NCBI RefSeq assembly: GCF_004116455.1
Contig: NZ_PDJU01000002.1
Coordinates: 186,001 to 250,000 of the forward strand
DNA from: Arcobacter sp. F155
GTDB taxonomy: Bacteria > Campylobacterota > Campylobacteria > Campylobacterales > Arcobacteraceae
Length of the DNA: 64,000 bases
Reading direction: 5' to 3'
Numbering within the stretch: the stretch's first letter is position 1; every line of letters begins with the position of its first letter. The position numbers were made by a program, and so were the translations under genes. The notes beneath the pieces were generated by a model that saw only the letters and a program-made list of their open reading frames with translations, did not search any database and was not told the DNA's origin. This document shows positions 28,684 through 37,297 of this stretch, in pieces.

Positions 28684-29901
28684 TTATTTAATCCCAATGT
28701 TTTTAGCTATATCTTTTTTTAACTTTGATAAAGATACTTTTCCTATGTTTTCATCAAATATTTCTTCACCAAATATATCTTTTTTAATATTTTCAAAATA
28801 TGATTCACTATTATAAATTAATTTTGAAATAGATTTTAAGTTTGAATCAGAATATTTTTTTTTCTTTTCTATAAGTTTTAATGCTTTATCCTTATGATAT
28901 TTATATCTTGCTTTTAATTTAAAATCCTGTATAAACTTTTCATAAGTTTTATCCTTAGAAGTATCATTTAAATCTAATTCAAAATTATCTTCATTATTAA
29001 TATTAATCAATCTAAAATTAGTTTCTTTATTTACTTCTGATAAATTATAAAATAATTCAAATTTAACATTTAAATCAAAATCATACTCTTTATGTGTTGG
29101 TGATACATCTACAAACTTATCAACAACTAAATTTCTTTGTTTTTTTAATTTAGAATTACATGTATAACAGGAAGGAACAAAATTATAAAGACACAAAGAT
29201 AATAATGGAAGAGTTCCCTTATCTAGAAAATGATCTAACGTAAAGTGATCATAATTGTCTTCTTTAAATTTTTGACTTTTTTTCAACTTATCAACTTTAC
29301 ATTGAGTCATTCCATTATTTTTTTGAGTTATAATTTCATTTTCATCTTGATATATCGTATTATGAATTAAATTGATTTTAGAACTATTAAATCTGGAAAA
29401 CACATCTTTTAATTCTTTTTTAGAAGCATTATTCATAAAATCTATTAAATCTGAATAATTTCCTGAAAATGTACTATAAGGATTTATATTATCAAGATTA
29501 CAATACATACAAGTTCTTATATTTAACTCTTTATAATACTTCCTAAAAAAAGATGCAATCTCGGGTTGTAAATCATCATATGGAAATAATTTCTTTAACT
29601 TTTTCGCATTATCTTTTTGCTCACCGGAAACTTTAAATTTAAATTTATATCTTTTTTTACCATCATCTTTTTCTAAAAACTTTCTTTTAAAGTTTTCTGC
29701 AATAGCAAATAATTCTTCAAAAGGCATTGTTATAGTATCTTCAAATTTAATTCCATCATCATAACATTTTCCTAAAAAACTTGTTAAGTCTGCATCCACA
29801 TCTATTTTTTTCTCTTGTAGAAAATCATTAATTATTTTCTTATACTCATCCTCAAAAGATTTAAGTCTTATTGTATCTTCTGGGTAATTTATTTTAACCA
29901 T
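28684..29901 (-). CDS. HNH endonuclease, partner of the ATPase (PtuB-like)
   Basis: The protein has 405 residues. Zinc-type Cys pairs CMYC (131-134) and CYTC (245-248) bracket the HNH core, with FTLDHFLDKGTLP (Asp223-His224) as the beta-beta-alpha metal region and an Asn in CYTCNSKLKK. This is the layout of HNH proteins that accompany AAA ATPases in Septu and retron effector modules (PtuB). About 120 residues before and 150 after the core have no recognisable domain. It starts two bases after the ATPase stop, so the pair is translated together. A nuclease effector activated by the ATPase is inferred. Confidence 0.8.
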   Translation of the reverse strand: MVKINYPEDTIRLKSFEDEYKKIINDFLQEKKIDVDADLTSFLGKCYDDGIKFEDTITMPFEELFAIAENFKRKFLEKDDGKKRYKFKFKVSGEQKDNAKKLKKLFPYDDLQPEIASFFRKYYKELNIRTCMYCNLDNINPYSTFSGNYSDLIDFMNNASKKELKDVFSRFNSSKINLIHNTIYQDENEIITQKNNGMTQCKVDKLKKSQKFKEDNYDHFTLDHFLDKGTLPLLSLCLYNFVPSCYTCNSKLKKQRNLVVDKFVDVSPTHKEYDFDLNVKFELFYNLSEVNKETNFRLININNEDNFELDLNDTSKDKTYEKFIQDFKLKARYKYHKDKALKLIEKKKKYSDSNLKSISKLIYNSESYFENIKKDIFGEEIFDENIGKVSLSKLKKDIAKNIGIK

Positions 29902-29903
29902 CT

Positions 29904-32900
29904 TTATTTCTTCAATTCTTTCTCTAGTTCTTTTATTCTCTTCTTTAAGGATTCAATTTCATTGTTTTCATTGTTTATTTCAAAAAACTCATCTAAAGCT
30001 TTTATATGATTTTCAATGATTCCTTGTATATAACTCTCTCCAATTGATTCTTTAATAAACATAAATTCATCTCTTTTTTGTAAATAAGATTCTTTATTTT
30101 CTTTTTTAACTATAGCTCTTTTATGAAAACTAATTATTCTAGAAATTATTCTTGATGCATATGCACCAATTGTACCTTTATCCAAAAAAAATGCACTTGA
30201 TAAAAGTTCATGAATATTAGCTCCAAAGCAATTATAATTAATATCCACTTGCCGTGCTTCAAATTTTCCAGTTGTTTCATTTTCTTTTATATCCAAAGGC
30301 ATTAAATATATATTTGGAATATCAGAAAGAATAAAAGGAGAATGAGTAACAAACAAAAAGTTTAAACTTTCTATAGTATCTAATAACCCAAGTGATTTAT
30401 ATTCTTTAATACTTTTAAGCAATTTATTTATGTATTCACGTTGATATTCAGGATGAAAATATAATTCAATCTCATCTAAAATAATATTTACATGTTTATA
30501 TTTAATAAGATCATGGCTTACGGATGATATATTTCTCAAATGATATAAAATAGAATTTATAGAATATATTTTTTGTTTTTCTCCAGAACTTAAAGTATCA
30601 AAAGAAACATCATCATTATATATTTTTATATTGTAAAATGATGGTGGAATAAGTTCAATTGTTTTTAAAGATGTATTATTAGAACTCTCTATATTAATTT
30701 TAGAAGCTAGATTATCAATATCTAGTGTTATATTTTTTCTCTGTATTAATTTGTATTTGAAAAAATTAATAATTTGCTTGAATTTTAAAGTTACATGACT
30801 ATCATCATTTTTTATTTTTTCTAAAAATTCATCTATATTCTGAATTTCTTTATTATCAAAAGAATAATAATCCTGATATTGTTTATAATTTATGGTAATT
30901 TTAATTAACTTTTTAAAAAGATATAAATATGCAAAATTATTCAATGACTTATCAACTTTTTTTATATCTATATTTAAATCAGGTTCATCCTCTAAAAATA
31001 CCTTTTTTACACTATCTAATATTTCTTCAATATATTCCTTTCCAAAAAACTCTAAATCAATTTCAATTTTATCTTTTGGATCAATATATATATAATCAAG
31101 TTTATTTAAATTTAACTCTAATTCAATTTTATTAGTCTTAAAATTTTTTGTTAAATTTTTATTTGCATTCTTCTCCAATAAATTTGATATTAGTCTTGAA
31201 ATAACTAAATCATTTTCTATATTAATTTTAATATTGCCATCATCTCTAAATGGAGTAATAACAACAGGCAACTGATATCCATCATTTTTATGAAATAACT
31301 CATTTAACCAATCACCATAATTTCTAATATTAAAGGAATGCTGAGAATAGTTAACAATAAGTGTATAAAAAAAGTTATAAAGGTCAAAATCTTCTACTTC
31401 TAAAAAATTATAATATTTTATTTTCGACTTCTTTTGATCTTCTTTAGTCGATTTAAATATAACTAATCTTTGATTGTCTATACGAAACTTATAAATTACC
31501 CCTAAATGTATACATACTTCAAAATTCATATCTTCAACTAACTTTGCCTTATTAAGACCACTATGATATGCAATATTATTAATAGCGATTAATAAAAGAT
31601 CTATAATAGTACTTTTACCACTTCCATTTTTGCCAACTATTGCACTAATATTGATATCAAGCTTTTCCTTAGACATTTCATCATTAAACGAATAAATTGG
31701 AAAATCTTTATTTATATCATGTACAATGTCACCATTCTTATTTTCAGAATAGGTATTATTAAAATAAAATTTATCTTTACTTAGAATCTTTGTATACTTT
31801 TTATCTTTCCTATTTTCAGTTTTAAATACTTCCAAATATACTAATTTTAATTGTTCATTAGGAAGTTTTTTCTTTTTAGTACTTTCTTTTTCATCTTCTA
31901 TTTGAGACTTCTTAGATAAACTCTTTTTTATTTCAGTAGAAAAAATACTTATATCAGATTTAAACTGATTCTCTAAAATAGTCTCATCTTCTTCTTGTGA
32001 ACTTTCTTTTATAAGTTCTTCAATTTGAGCTAATTCGTCTTCATCTAACTCTATATGTTTATTCTTAATATATGATTTTTTTACTATATTTCTTATAGCA
32101 TCAGTTTTTATTACTTGCTCATTATTTAAATCAAATAAGGAAAAATAATCTTCCTTATTTTTGACTGCTCTATTTAATACACCTCGTCTTTTTAAATATT
32201 TTTCAGTATTTGAATCTAATGAAATATATTTTTTAGAATCAATATAAAATAAAAACATCGTTAACACAGGGATACCAACACCTTTCCAGTTCTTAGATTC
32301 TATAAAAGGATCAATAGTTGTAGACTGAAGCCCATTATCTACTAGTTCTTTAAAAAAGTTCCATATTTTCTCTTGTATATTTAGTGGTCTATAAAAGATA
32401 TTATTTACATTTACTATAGGTATTCCAGAAAAATCAATATTTTCATAATATAATTTATCCGTATTATTAAGTACATTTAAATAAAAATTAATTCTGTCTA
32501 CTCTTTCTTGATCTGTTTTTATTTGATTATGATTAAAGCTCGTAAATATATGAATAGGATCATAAGATTTAGTTTGTTCGAAACCTTTATCTTTCACCCA
32601 GCTGCTATTTAAGGCCAAAAATTTTTCTTTATTTTTATTATTATTTAGAATTTCATAAAGCTGTGTTCCTGAAGATACTTTTAATAACTCATGAGTTAAA
32701 GATTCATATACCTCATACCATTGAGTTTTTTTATTCATCTTTTCACTAAAAATCAATTTATCATAAAACTTAATCATTTCATCTATATAGATAACAAGAT
32801 CATCTATACTTTCAAGATCATTTATCTTTTTTTCAAAAGATTTTTGATTGAATTCACTAATACTTTGTAAGTTTTCATTACTTATTTCAACTTGCTCAGT

Positions 32901-33224
32901 ATTACTAAACCCTATGTGTGATATTATTCTATTATTATCTATATCTGCACCCACATAAGGATATACACCTTTTCTAGTCTTAAAATTATATTTTTTATTT
33001 AAAAATGTCATCCAAGGAATTCTTGAAACGTTATATTGTCCAAAAGAAACATGAACTTTATATCCCTTATACTCTGTATATTTATTGGCAATATCAGATG
33101 TTAATATACCCGTAGTTGTTCCTTGTTTTTTTGCCTTTATTGCCCTTTTTAAAAATACTTTTAATCTATTCGCTAATTCTTCTTGATCTAAATTCTCTTC
33201 TGTCATAATATTTTTATCTATCAT
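29904..33224 (-). CDS. McrB-type N-terminal domain fused to ABC/AAA15-21 ATPase (PtuA-like)
   Basis: The protein has 1106 residues. Residues about 15-115 show the McrB_N/DUF3578 pattern (SFGQYNVSRIPWMTFL at 60-75, KGVYPYV at 85-91). A middle helical region follows (120-370, with KGVGIPVLTMFLFYID), then an acidic linker (395-455). From about 460 there is an SMC/OLD-type ATPase: Walker A GKNGSGKST at 531-539, signature LSSGEKQ at 878-884, Walker B NIILDE at 923-928 and H-loop THSPF at 960-964. A C-terminal coiled coil ends the protein. PtuA-like ATPases gate HNH effectors against phage; the McrB_N domain suggests recognition of modified DNA. The ATG overlaps the stop of an sbcC remnant. Confidence 0.8.
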   Translation of the reverse strand: MIDKNIMTEENLDQEELANRLKVFLKRAIKAKKQGTTTGILTSDIANKYTEYKGYKVHVSFGQYNVSRIPWMTFLNKKYNFKTRKGVYPYVGADIDNNRIISHIGFSNTEQVEISNENLQSISEFNQKSFEKKINDLESIDDLVIYIDEMIKFYDKLIFSEKMNKKTQWYEVYESLTHELLKVSSGTQLYEILNNNKNKEKFLALNSSWVKDKGFEQTKSYDPIHIFTSFNHNQIKTDQERVDRINFYLNVLNNTDKLYYENIDFSGIPIVNVNNIFYRPLNIQEKIWNFFKELVDNGLQSTTIDPFIESKNWKGVGIPVLTMFLFYIDSKKYISLDSNTEKYLKRRGVLNRAVKNKEDYFSLFDLNNEQVIKTDAIRNIVKKSYIKNKHIELDEDELAQIEELIKESSQEEDETILENQFKSDISIFSTEIKKSLSKKSQIEDEKESTKKKKLPNEQLKLVYLEVFKTENRKDKKYTKILSKDKFYFNNTYSENKNGDIVHDINKDFPIYSFNDEMSKEKLDINISAIVGKNGSGKSTIIDLLLIAINNIAYHSGLNKAKLVEDMNFEVCIHLGVIYKFRIDNQRLVIFKSTKEDQKKSKIKYYNFLEVEDFDLYNFFYTLIVNYSQHSFNIRNYGDWLNELFHKNDGYQLPVVITPFRDDGNIKINIENDLVISRLISNLLEKNANKNLTKNFKTNKIELELNLNKLDYIYIDPKDKIEIDLEFFGKEYIEEILDSVKKVFLEDEPDLNIDIKKVDKSLNNFAYLYLFKKLIKITINYKQYQDYYSFDNKEIQNIDEFLEKIKNDDSHVTLKFKQIINFFKYKLIQRKNITLDIDNLASKINIESSNNTSLKTIELIPPSFYNIKIYNDDVSFDTLSSGEKQKIYSINSILYHLRNISSVSHDLIKYKHVNIILDEIELYFHPEYQREYINKLLKSIKEYKSLGLLDTIESLNFLFVTHSPFILSDIPNIYLMPLDIKENETTGKFEARQVDINYNCFGANIHELLSSAFFLDKGTIGAYASRIISRIISFHKRAIVKKENKESYLQKRDEFMFIKESIGESYIQGIIENHIKALDEFFEINNENNEIESLKKRIKELEKELKK

Positions 33225-33325
33225 AAATCCATCCTACTCGTCCCATCACCCTTAGGCTCAACCTTTATCTGCAATGGATTTCTCTCTTTTAGTGCTTCCA
33301 CATGGGAAATCACACCTACTTTTTT
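33221..33325 (-). pseudogene. sbcC: C-terminal fragment of exonuclease subunit SbcC
   Basis: 34 codons reading KK-VGVISHVEALKER and ending ...TSRMDL match the extreme C-terminus of SbcC, where VGVISHVEALKERIP is the conserved H-loop segment after the second ATPase half. An in-frame stop (33328-33326) lies directly before it, and nothing upstream belongs to sbcC. The stop TGA overlaps the ATG of the ATPase gene (ATGA). The fragment cannot function by itself; it marks a recombination or deletion point. Confidence 0.8.
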
Positions 33326-33682
33326 TCAATATTTTTATGCAAAGATTATAATATTTTTTTGTCACATCCCTGTCACAGATGTAATATTTTATATTAAAGT
33401 TTGTTTAAATTTTAGAATTTCTATTTAAATGTAACATTTATTAGTATATTATATTACCCTATATATATTTTATGTCCTTACTTTACTTTATTACTGTAAT
33501 GGTTTTTTAAGTTAGATATTGTTAAAGTTCTGCCAATAGAGATTGTGCTAACAATTTAATTCATTTTTTCCCTCTCTATAAGAAAAGTGTACTCTCATTA
33601 TATATCTCCTACTAGTTTTTTATTGAGTACACTTTTTTATTTTCCACTTCCATACTTTATATATCTCTTACAAGGATTTTTT
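33326..33682. other. Divergent intergenic region between sbcC remnant and bcr
   Basis: No gene seen. On the minus strand TATAAT at 33350-33345 could drive the defence operon, with two TGTGACA direct repeats 11 bases apart just upstream (near 33360-33377). Toward the plus strand a long hairpin lies in the bcr leader (listed separately). Confidence 0.45.
33583..33638 (+). terminator. Hairpin with T-tract in the bcr leader
   Basis: The 10-bp arms AAGTGTACTC (33585-33594) and GAGTACACTT (33625-33634) enclose about 30 bases, and six T follow the stem start. It ends 45 bases before the bcr ATG, so it could be a leader attenuator of the efflux gene; no leader peptide or ligand-binding fold was recognised. 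Confidence 0.45.
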
Positions 33683-33887
33683 ATGAAACATATACATACA
33701 GTTTTGAGACACAAAAGCAGTGAATCTATTTTTATGACTCTTTTTTTAGCTTTACCACTATTTACCCTACTTCCAATGGGAATTGATCTTTTTTTACCTG
33801 CACTAAATGACATTCAATCTTTTTTTCTAGGTGATAATAGTGTTGCTAAGTTTGCCATTTCAATCTACCTTCTTTTTTGGGGAATAG
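33683..33887 (+). pseudogene. Bcr/CflA-type MFS efflux gene, 5' part (interrupted)
   Basis: Starts at ATG 33683 with AAGG nine bases upstream and encodes the N-terminus of a drug:H+ antiporter: FLALPLFTLLPMGIDLFLPALND (helix 1, first part) and AKFAISIYLLFWGI (helix 2). The frame runs 68 codons to ATA at 33886 and then enters the inserted element, ending at an accidental stop at 33898. The remaining 343 codons are at 56294-57325 in the same frame and orientation. Joined at GAATAG they give one protein of 411 residues, the normal Bcr/CflA length. Confidence 0.9.
33882..33887. repeat. Left junction repeat GAATAG (attL core)
   Basis: The 6-bp GAATAG here is repeated at 56289-56294. It is the point where bcr sequence changes to element sequence. 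Just inside lies TTATCTTATA, an inverted match (8 bp ATCTTATA/TATAAGAT) to the inside of the right end. Confidence 0.85.
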
Positions 33888-33948
33888 TTATCTTATAATT
33901 CATATATTACTACATTTAATATGATGTTAAAAGTGTTACAAAATACAA

Positions 33949-34043
33949 TATAATCGTACTTTATTTAAAAAAAAATGTATACTTTTTGTAAACTTATACT
34001 TTGATATATTAAAAATAGTAGGAATCTACTTTTATAAAAGTAG
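33949..34043 (+). promoter_or_regulatory. Promoter and palindrome upstream of the recombinase operon
   Basis: TATAAT at 33949-33954 lies about 110 bases before the first recombinase start. The perfect 18-bp palindrome CTACTTTTATAAAAGTAG at 34026-34043 sits just before its ribosome site and could be a repressor site or an RNA hairpin controlling recombinase synthesis. Confidence 0.5.
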
Positions 34044-34064
34044 AAAAATACAAAGAGGTGATAC

Positions 34065-35168
34065 TTGAATTATACTGTATATTATTACGAAGATAGAGAT
34101 GAATGGTGTCTCTTTGATAATCAAATGAAACTTGTAAAAGAAGTGTATGCATTTCTATTATTCAAAAAAGAAGAGAATATAAAGAGTAATACACTAAGAC
34201 AATATGTATATTCACTAAAAAGTTTTTTTGATTTTATGGAATATAAAGGGATTGAACCTGAAGACTTTACAATAGCAAGTCTAGCAGATTTTAGAACTTG
34301 GAAATTAACTCCTGAAGAATTGAGAAGTGAAAGCATTTATTATTTAAATCAAAAGTCATCAATTGAACCCGAAACTTGGGATACTATTCTTACTGCAGTG
34401 ACACAATATTTTCAATGGCTTCAAATAAAAGGAAAATCAATTGCACTAGATATAAGCTCTTTTAATGAAAAAAGAAAAAAATCAAAAAAGAAGAATAGTA
34501 ATATCAACTCAAATATTGATTCTCTTAGAATTAAAAAATTTAGAAAAAATTTGAGATATATACCTAAAGAAAAATATCTTGAAATAAAAAAACATTTAGG
34601 TAAAAGAGATAAGCTTATTGCTGATATATTATACTATACAGGAATGAGAATAGGAGAACTCTTCTCATTTCATATAGAAAGTTTTCCACCAATAAGTTCA
34701 TCTTCTAAGATTGTTGATATTAATCTTAATCCTAGTTCTTCAAAAAAAAGAAATCGTCAGACAAAAAGTGGTGCAAGAACAATATTTATGCCTATTAAAA
34801 CATATAATAGTTTACGTAAATATATTACTTACGGAAGAAAATCAAATGCGCACAAGTTTCTTTTTTCTTCTCAAAAAAACTCTGGAAAAAGTAAAAAAGG
34901 AGACCCTTTAAGTCCAGATACTTTTAGAATTAGTTTTAAAAATGCTTGTAAAAAAGTAAATGTTGATTTCTCTCCTCATGATCTAAGACATACTCTTGCA
35001 ACTGACTTATTAAGAAGTACAAATGATTTAAAATTTGTACAATATGTCCTTGGGCATAGAGACATCAATACAACTGCAAAATATACACATCCCAATGATA
35101 AAGAAGTTATTGATAAGTTGGGAGTTATTTACAATGATATTTATAGTGATTTAATGGAGGGGTTATGA
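34065..35168 (+). CDS. Tyrosine recombinase 1 (TnpA/IntA-like)
   Basis: The protein has 367 residues from a TTG with AGAGGTG close upstream. An N-terminal SAM-like core-binding domain (about 20-125) precedes a catalytic domain with a full set of residues: Arg195 in TGMRIGEL, His305 and Arg308 in HDLRHT, His331 in LGHRD and Tyr340 in TAKYTHP. It should cut and rejoin DNA at the element ends with the next two genes. It overlaps the second recombinase by 4 bases (ATGA). Length and position match TnpA of Tn554 (about 360 residues) and IntA of SEs. Confidence 0.88.
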   Translation: MNYTVYYYEDRDEWCLFDNQMKLVKEVYAFLLFKKEENIKSNTLRQYVYSLKSFFDFMEYKGIEPEDFTIASLADFRTWKLTPEELRSESIYYLNQKSSIEPETWDTILTAVTQYFQWLQIKGKSIALDISSFNEKRKKSKKKNSNINSNIDSLRIKKFRKNLRYIPKEKYLEIKKHLGKRDKLIADILYYTGMRIGELFSFHIESFPPISSSSKIVDINLNPSSSKKRNRQTKSGARTIFMPIKTYNSLRKYITYGRKSNAHKFLFSSQKNSGKSKKGDPLSPDTFRISFKNACKKVNVDFSPHDLRHTLATDLLRSTNDLKFVQYVLGHRDINTTAKYTHPNDKEVIDKLGVIYNDIYSDLMEGL

Positions 35169-37297
35169 TTCCTCTATATAAACTCAACTATAAAAACTTT
35201 TGCAAAGAAACTATCAAAATATTTGGTATTGTTGAGCACTTGTTTGAGGAAATGACTATCGGAGAATTTACTTCCTATTTAATATCTACAAAATGTTTTA
35301 ATAGACAAATGATGGCAAATTCAGAAAAAAATTTTTATCTGTATATATTAAAAAATCTATCTAATAAACCGTCACTAGAGTTACATAATGAAGACCTTAT
35401 CAAAGTGTTTGAAGATTATAAAGCATTAAAAAAAGATTACGATGAAAATAAGATGAATAGATATAAAACAACTTTTCGTAAAAATATAATTGGAAAAGCT
35501 ATTAACTATAAAGTAATTACAAAACACTATTCAAGACAATGGACTAATTTAGTAGTAGAATTAATTGATAGAGGTTATTATAAGTCTTATGAAAAAGATA
35601 TTATTGCACACAGTTTTTTTGAGTGTGTAGATAAAGTAACTATAACAATATCACGTGCAATTGCATTTAAAAAACTATTTAAAGATATCTATTTAAAAAA
35701 ATGGAATGAACTTACTGAAAATAATTTGAATAATATTAAAAATGTTTGTAAAAGTGTTAGGTCTGCATCAAGTATATTCCAAGATGTTCTTGATGTCGCT
35801 ATCTCAAATAATATTGAAATAAATGATGATTTATTCTACTTAACAAGACAAAAAAGTAAATTAGAATTACAAAACTTAAATAGTGACCTATGGTATATTG
35901 TAGAAAAAAAGACAAAAAGTGCTTTGGTATTTGAGGACTACTTATTTGATAATGATTTAAAGGACCTAATCAAAAAATGGATGCAATGGAGAATTGAGAG
36001 CAGATATAAAGATCATAAATCTGTTTATACTGGAATAAAAAAGATTCTTATTTCTTTTTTAGAAGAAGAAAAAATACCTTTAAAAAAATTAAACAGACTA
36101 ACTATTCAAAAATGGTTATCATGGATTAAAAGAAAATCTGAAAATGGTGTTAAAGGTTATTCTGAGAATTCTTGCTTAACAAGAATGAAATATGCAAAAC
36201 AGTTTATAAAATATGTACTTGACTATCATGAAGGAATACTTGGGCGATCAGCCAATAAAATACTTGATATAAAACTTTTTAAACAAAGTAATTCTAAAGG
36301 AAAATCATATTCTGATTATGAGATTAAAATTATGTTGGAATCAATTAAGAAAGATAAGGGAAGTGTTGTTTCTGATATTCTGATTCTTGCTATGCTTATG
36401 GCTAGAAGAACAGAAGAGATATTGAGTATAAAAACAAATTGTATAGTAGAGATAGGTGAATACAAATATGTTAAATACACAAATTTCAAAACAAATAAGG
36501 AAGATAAGTTCCCACTCTATAGTTTACGAAAAAATGCCAGCTTATTTGAAAAAAGCTCTGAAGAAATTATTCTTGACATTTTAAGTAAATGGATAAAGAA
36601 AAATCAAAAAATTTCACGATTATCTCATCCTGATGAATGTGACTTTGTGTTTCTCTTGGAATGTGAAAGACGGAACGTAAATGGTTTTATAGTGACTGCT
36701 TTAAGACAATCCAATTTCAATAGACTACTGAATATCTTCAAAGAGAAATATGGTATCAAGTTCAGAATAGTAGTACATGAATTTAGACATACCCTAGCTT
36801 CAAAAGGTTTACGAAAGGGAATGAATGAGGCGGAAATTGCACGTTTACTTGGAAATGAAAAAAGTACAGTTACAAGATATTATGAAGCTGATTTAACTAA
36901 AGAAGAGACTTTAGCTTTAGATGGACTACCTATGTTAAATGTAATTGAAGATGCAAAAAAATTAGCTGAAATGAACAGTATCCCTGAAGTATTAACATGC
37001 GATACTGAGTATACAGTAGTAGTTCCAGGTGGTTTATGTAAAAAAGGTGAAGAAGCAAAGAAGAATTGTAGATTTTATAATCGATTATTCGGTTCAGGTG
37101 GTTGTTTGGGTTGTGCACAGCTTGCAGTTGTTACAAAGCATGAAGATTATTATTCAAATCTAAAAGAAAAAGTTTCTGAAGAATATAAAACCTATATTGG
37201 CACACCGTTTGAGAAATCATCAAGGTCCAAGTTGGAACTTATAGAAAACACACTATATCGTATTCGTAATGTAGGGAACAAGGTTGATGAATGGTAA
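35165..37297 (+). CDS. Tyrosine-recombinase-fold protein 2 (TnpB/Tfp-like)
   Basis: The protein has 710 residues, long for a recombinase because of an N-terminal extension of about 270 residues. The catalytic domain shows Arg in LMARRTEEIL, His and Arg in VHEFRHTLAS and a Tyr in TVTRYYEAD. Where a second His is usual it reads LLGNEKST, so that His is replaced by Asn. A C-terminal Cys cluster (CDTEY, GLCKKG, NCRFY, GGCLGCA) suggests a zinc site, as in TnpB-type proteins. It overlaps its neighbours by 4 and 7 bases. Whether it is catalytic or a structural partner (Tfp) is open. Confidence 0.82.
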   Translation: MIPLYKLNYKNFCKETIKIFGIVEHLFEEMTIGEFTSYLISTKCFNRQMMANSEKNFYLYILKNLSNKPSLELHNEDLIKVFEDYKALKKDYDENKMNRYKTTFRKNIIGKAINYKVITKHYSRQWTNLVVELIDRGYYKSYEKDIIAHSFFECVDKVTITISRAIAFKKLFKDIYLKKWNELTENNLNNIKNVCKSVRSASSIFQDVLDVAISNNIEINDDLFYLTRQKSKLELQNLNSDLWYIVEKKTKSALVFEDYLFDNDLKDLIKKWMQWRIESRYKDHKSVYTGIKKILISFLEEEKIPLKKLNRLTIQKWLSWIKRKSENGVKGYSENSCLTRMKYAKQFIKYVLDYHEGILGRSANKILDIKLFKQSNSKGKSYSDYEIKIMLESIKKDKGSVVSDILILAMLMARRTEEILSIKTNCIVEIGEYKYVKYTNFKTNKEDKFPLYSLRKNASLFEKSSEEIILDILSKWIKKNQKISRLSHPDECDFVFLLECERRNVNGFIVTALRQSNFNRLLNIFKEKYGIKFRIVVHEFRHTLASKGLRKGMNEAEIARLLGNEKSTVTRYYEADLTKEETLALDGLPMLNVIEDAKKLAEMNSIPEVLTCDTEYTVVVPGGLCKKGEEAKKNCRFYNRLFGSGGCLGCAQLAVVTKHEDYYSNLKEKVSEEYKTYIGTPFEKSSRSKLELIENTLYRIRNVGNKVDEW

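Noticed and set aside
33221-33325. sbcC tail as a sign that the recombinase element inserted into sbcC
   Set aside because: The element borders are fixed at GAATAG inside bcr, about 560 bases away, so the sbcC truncation is a separate event.
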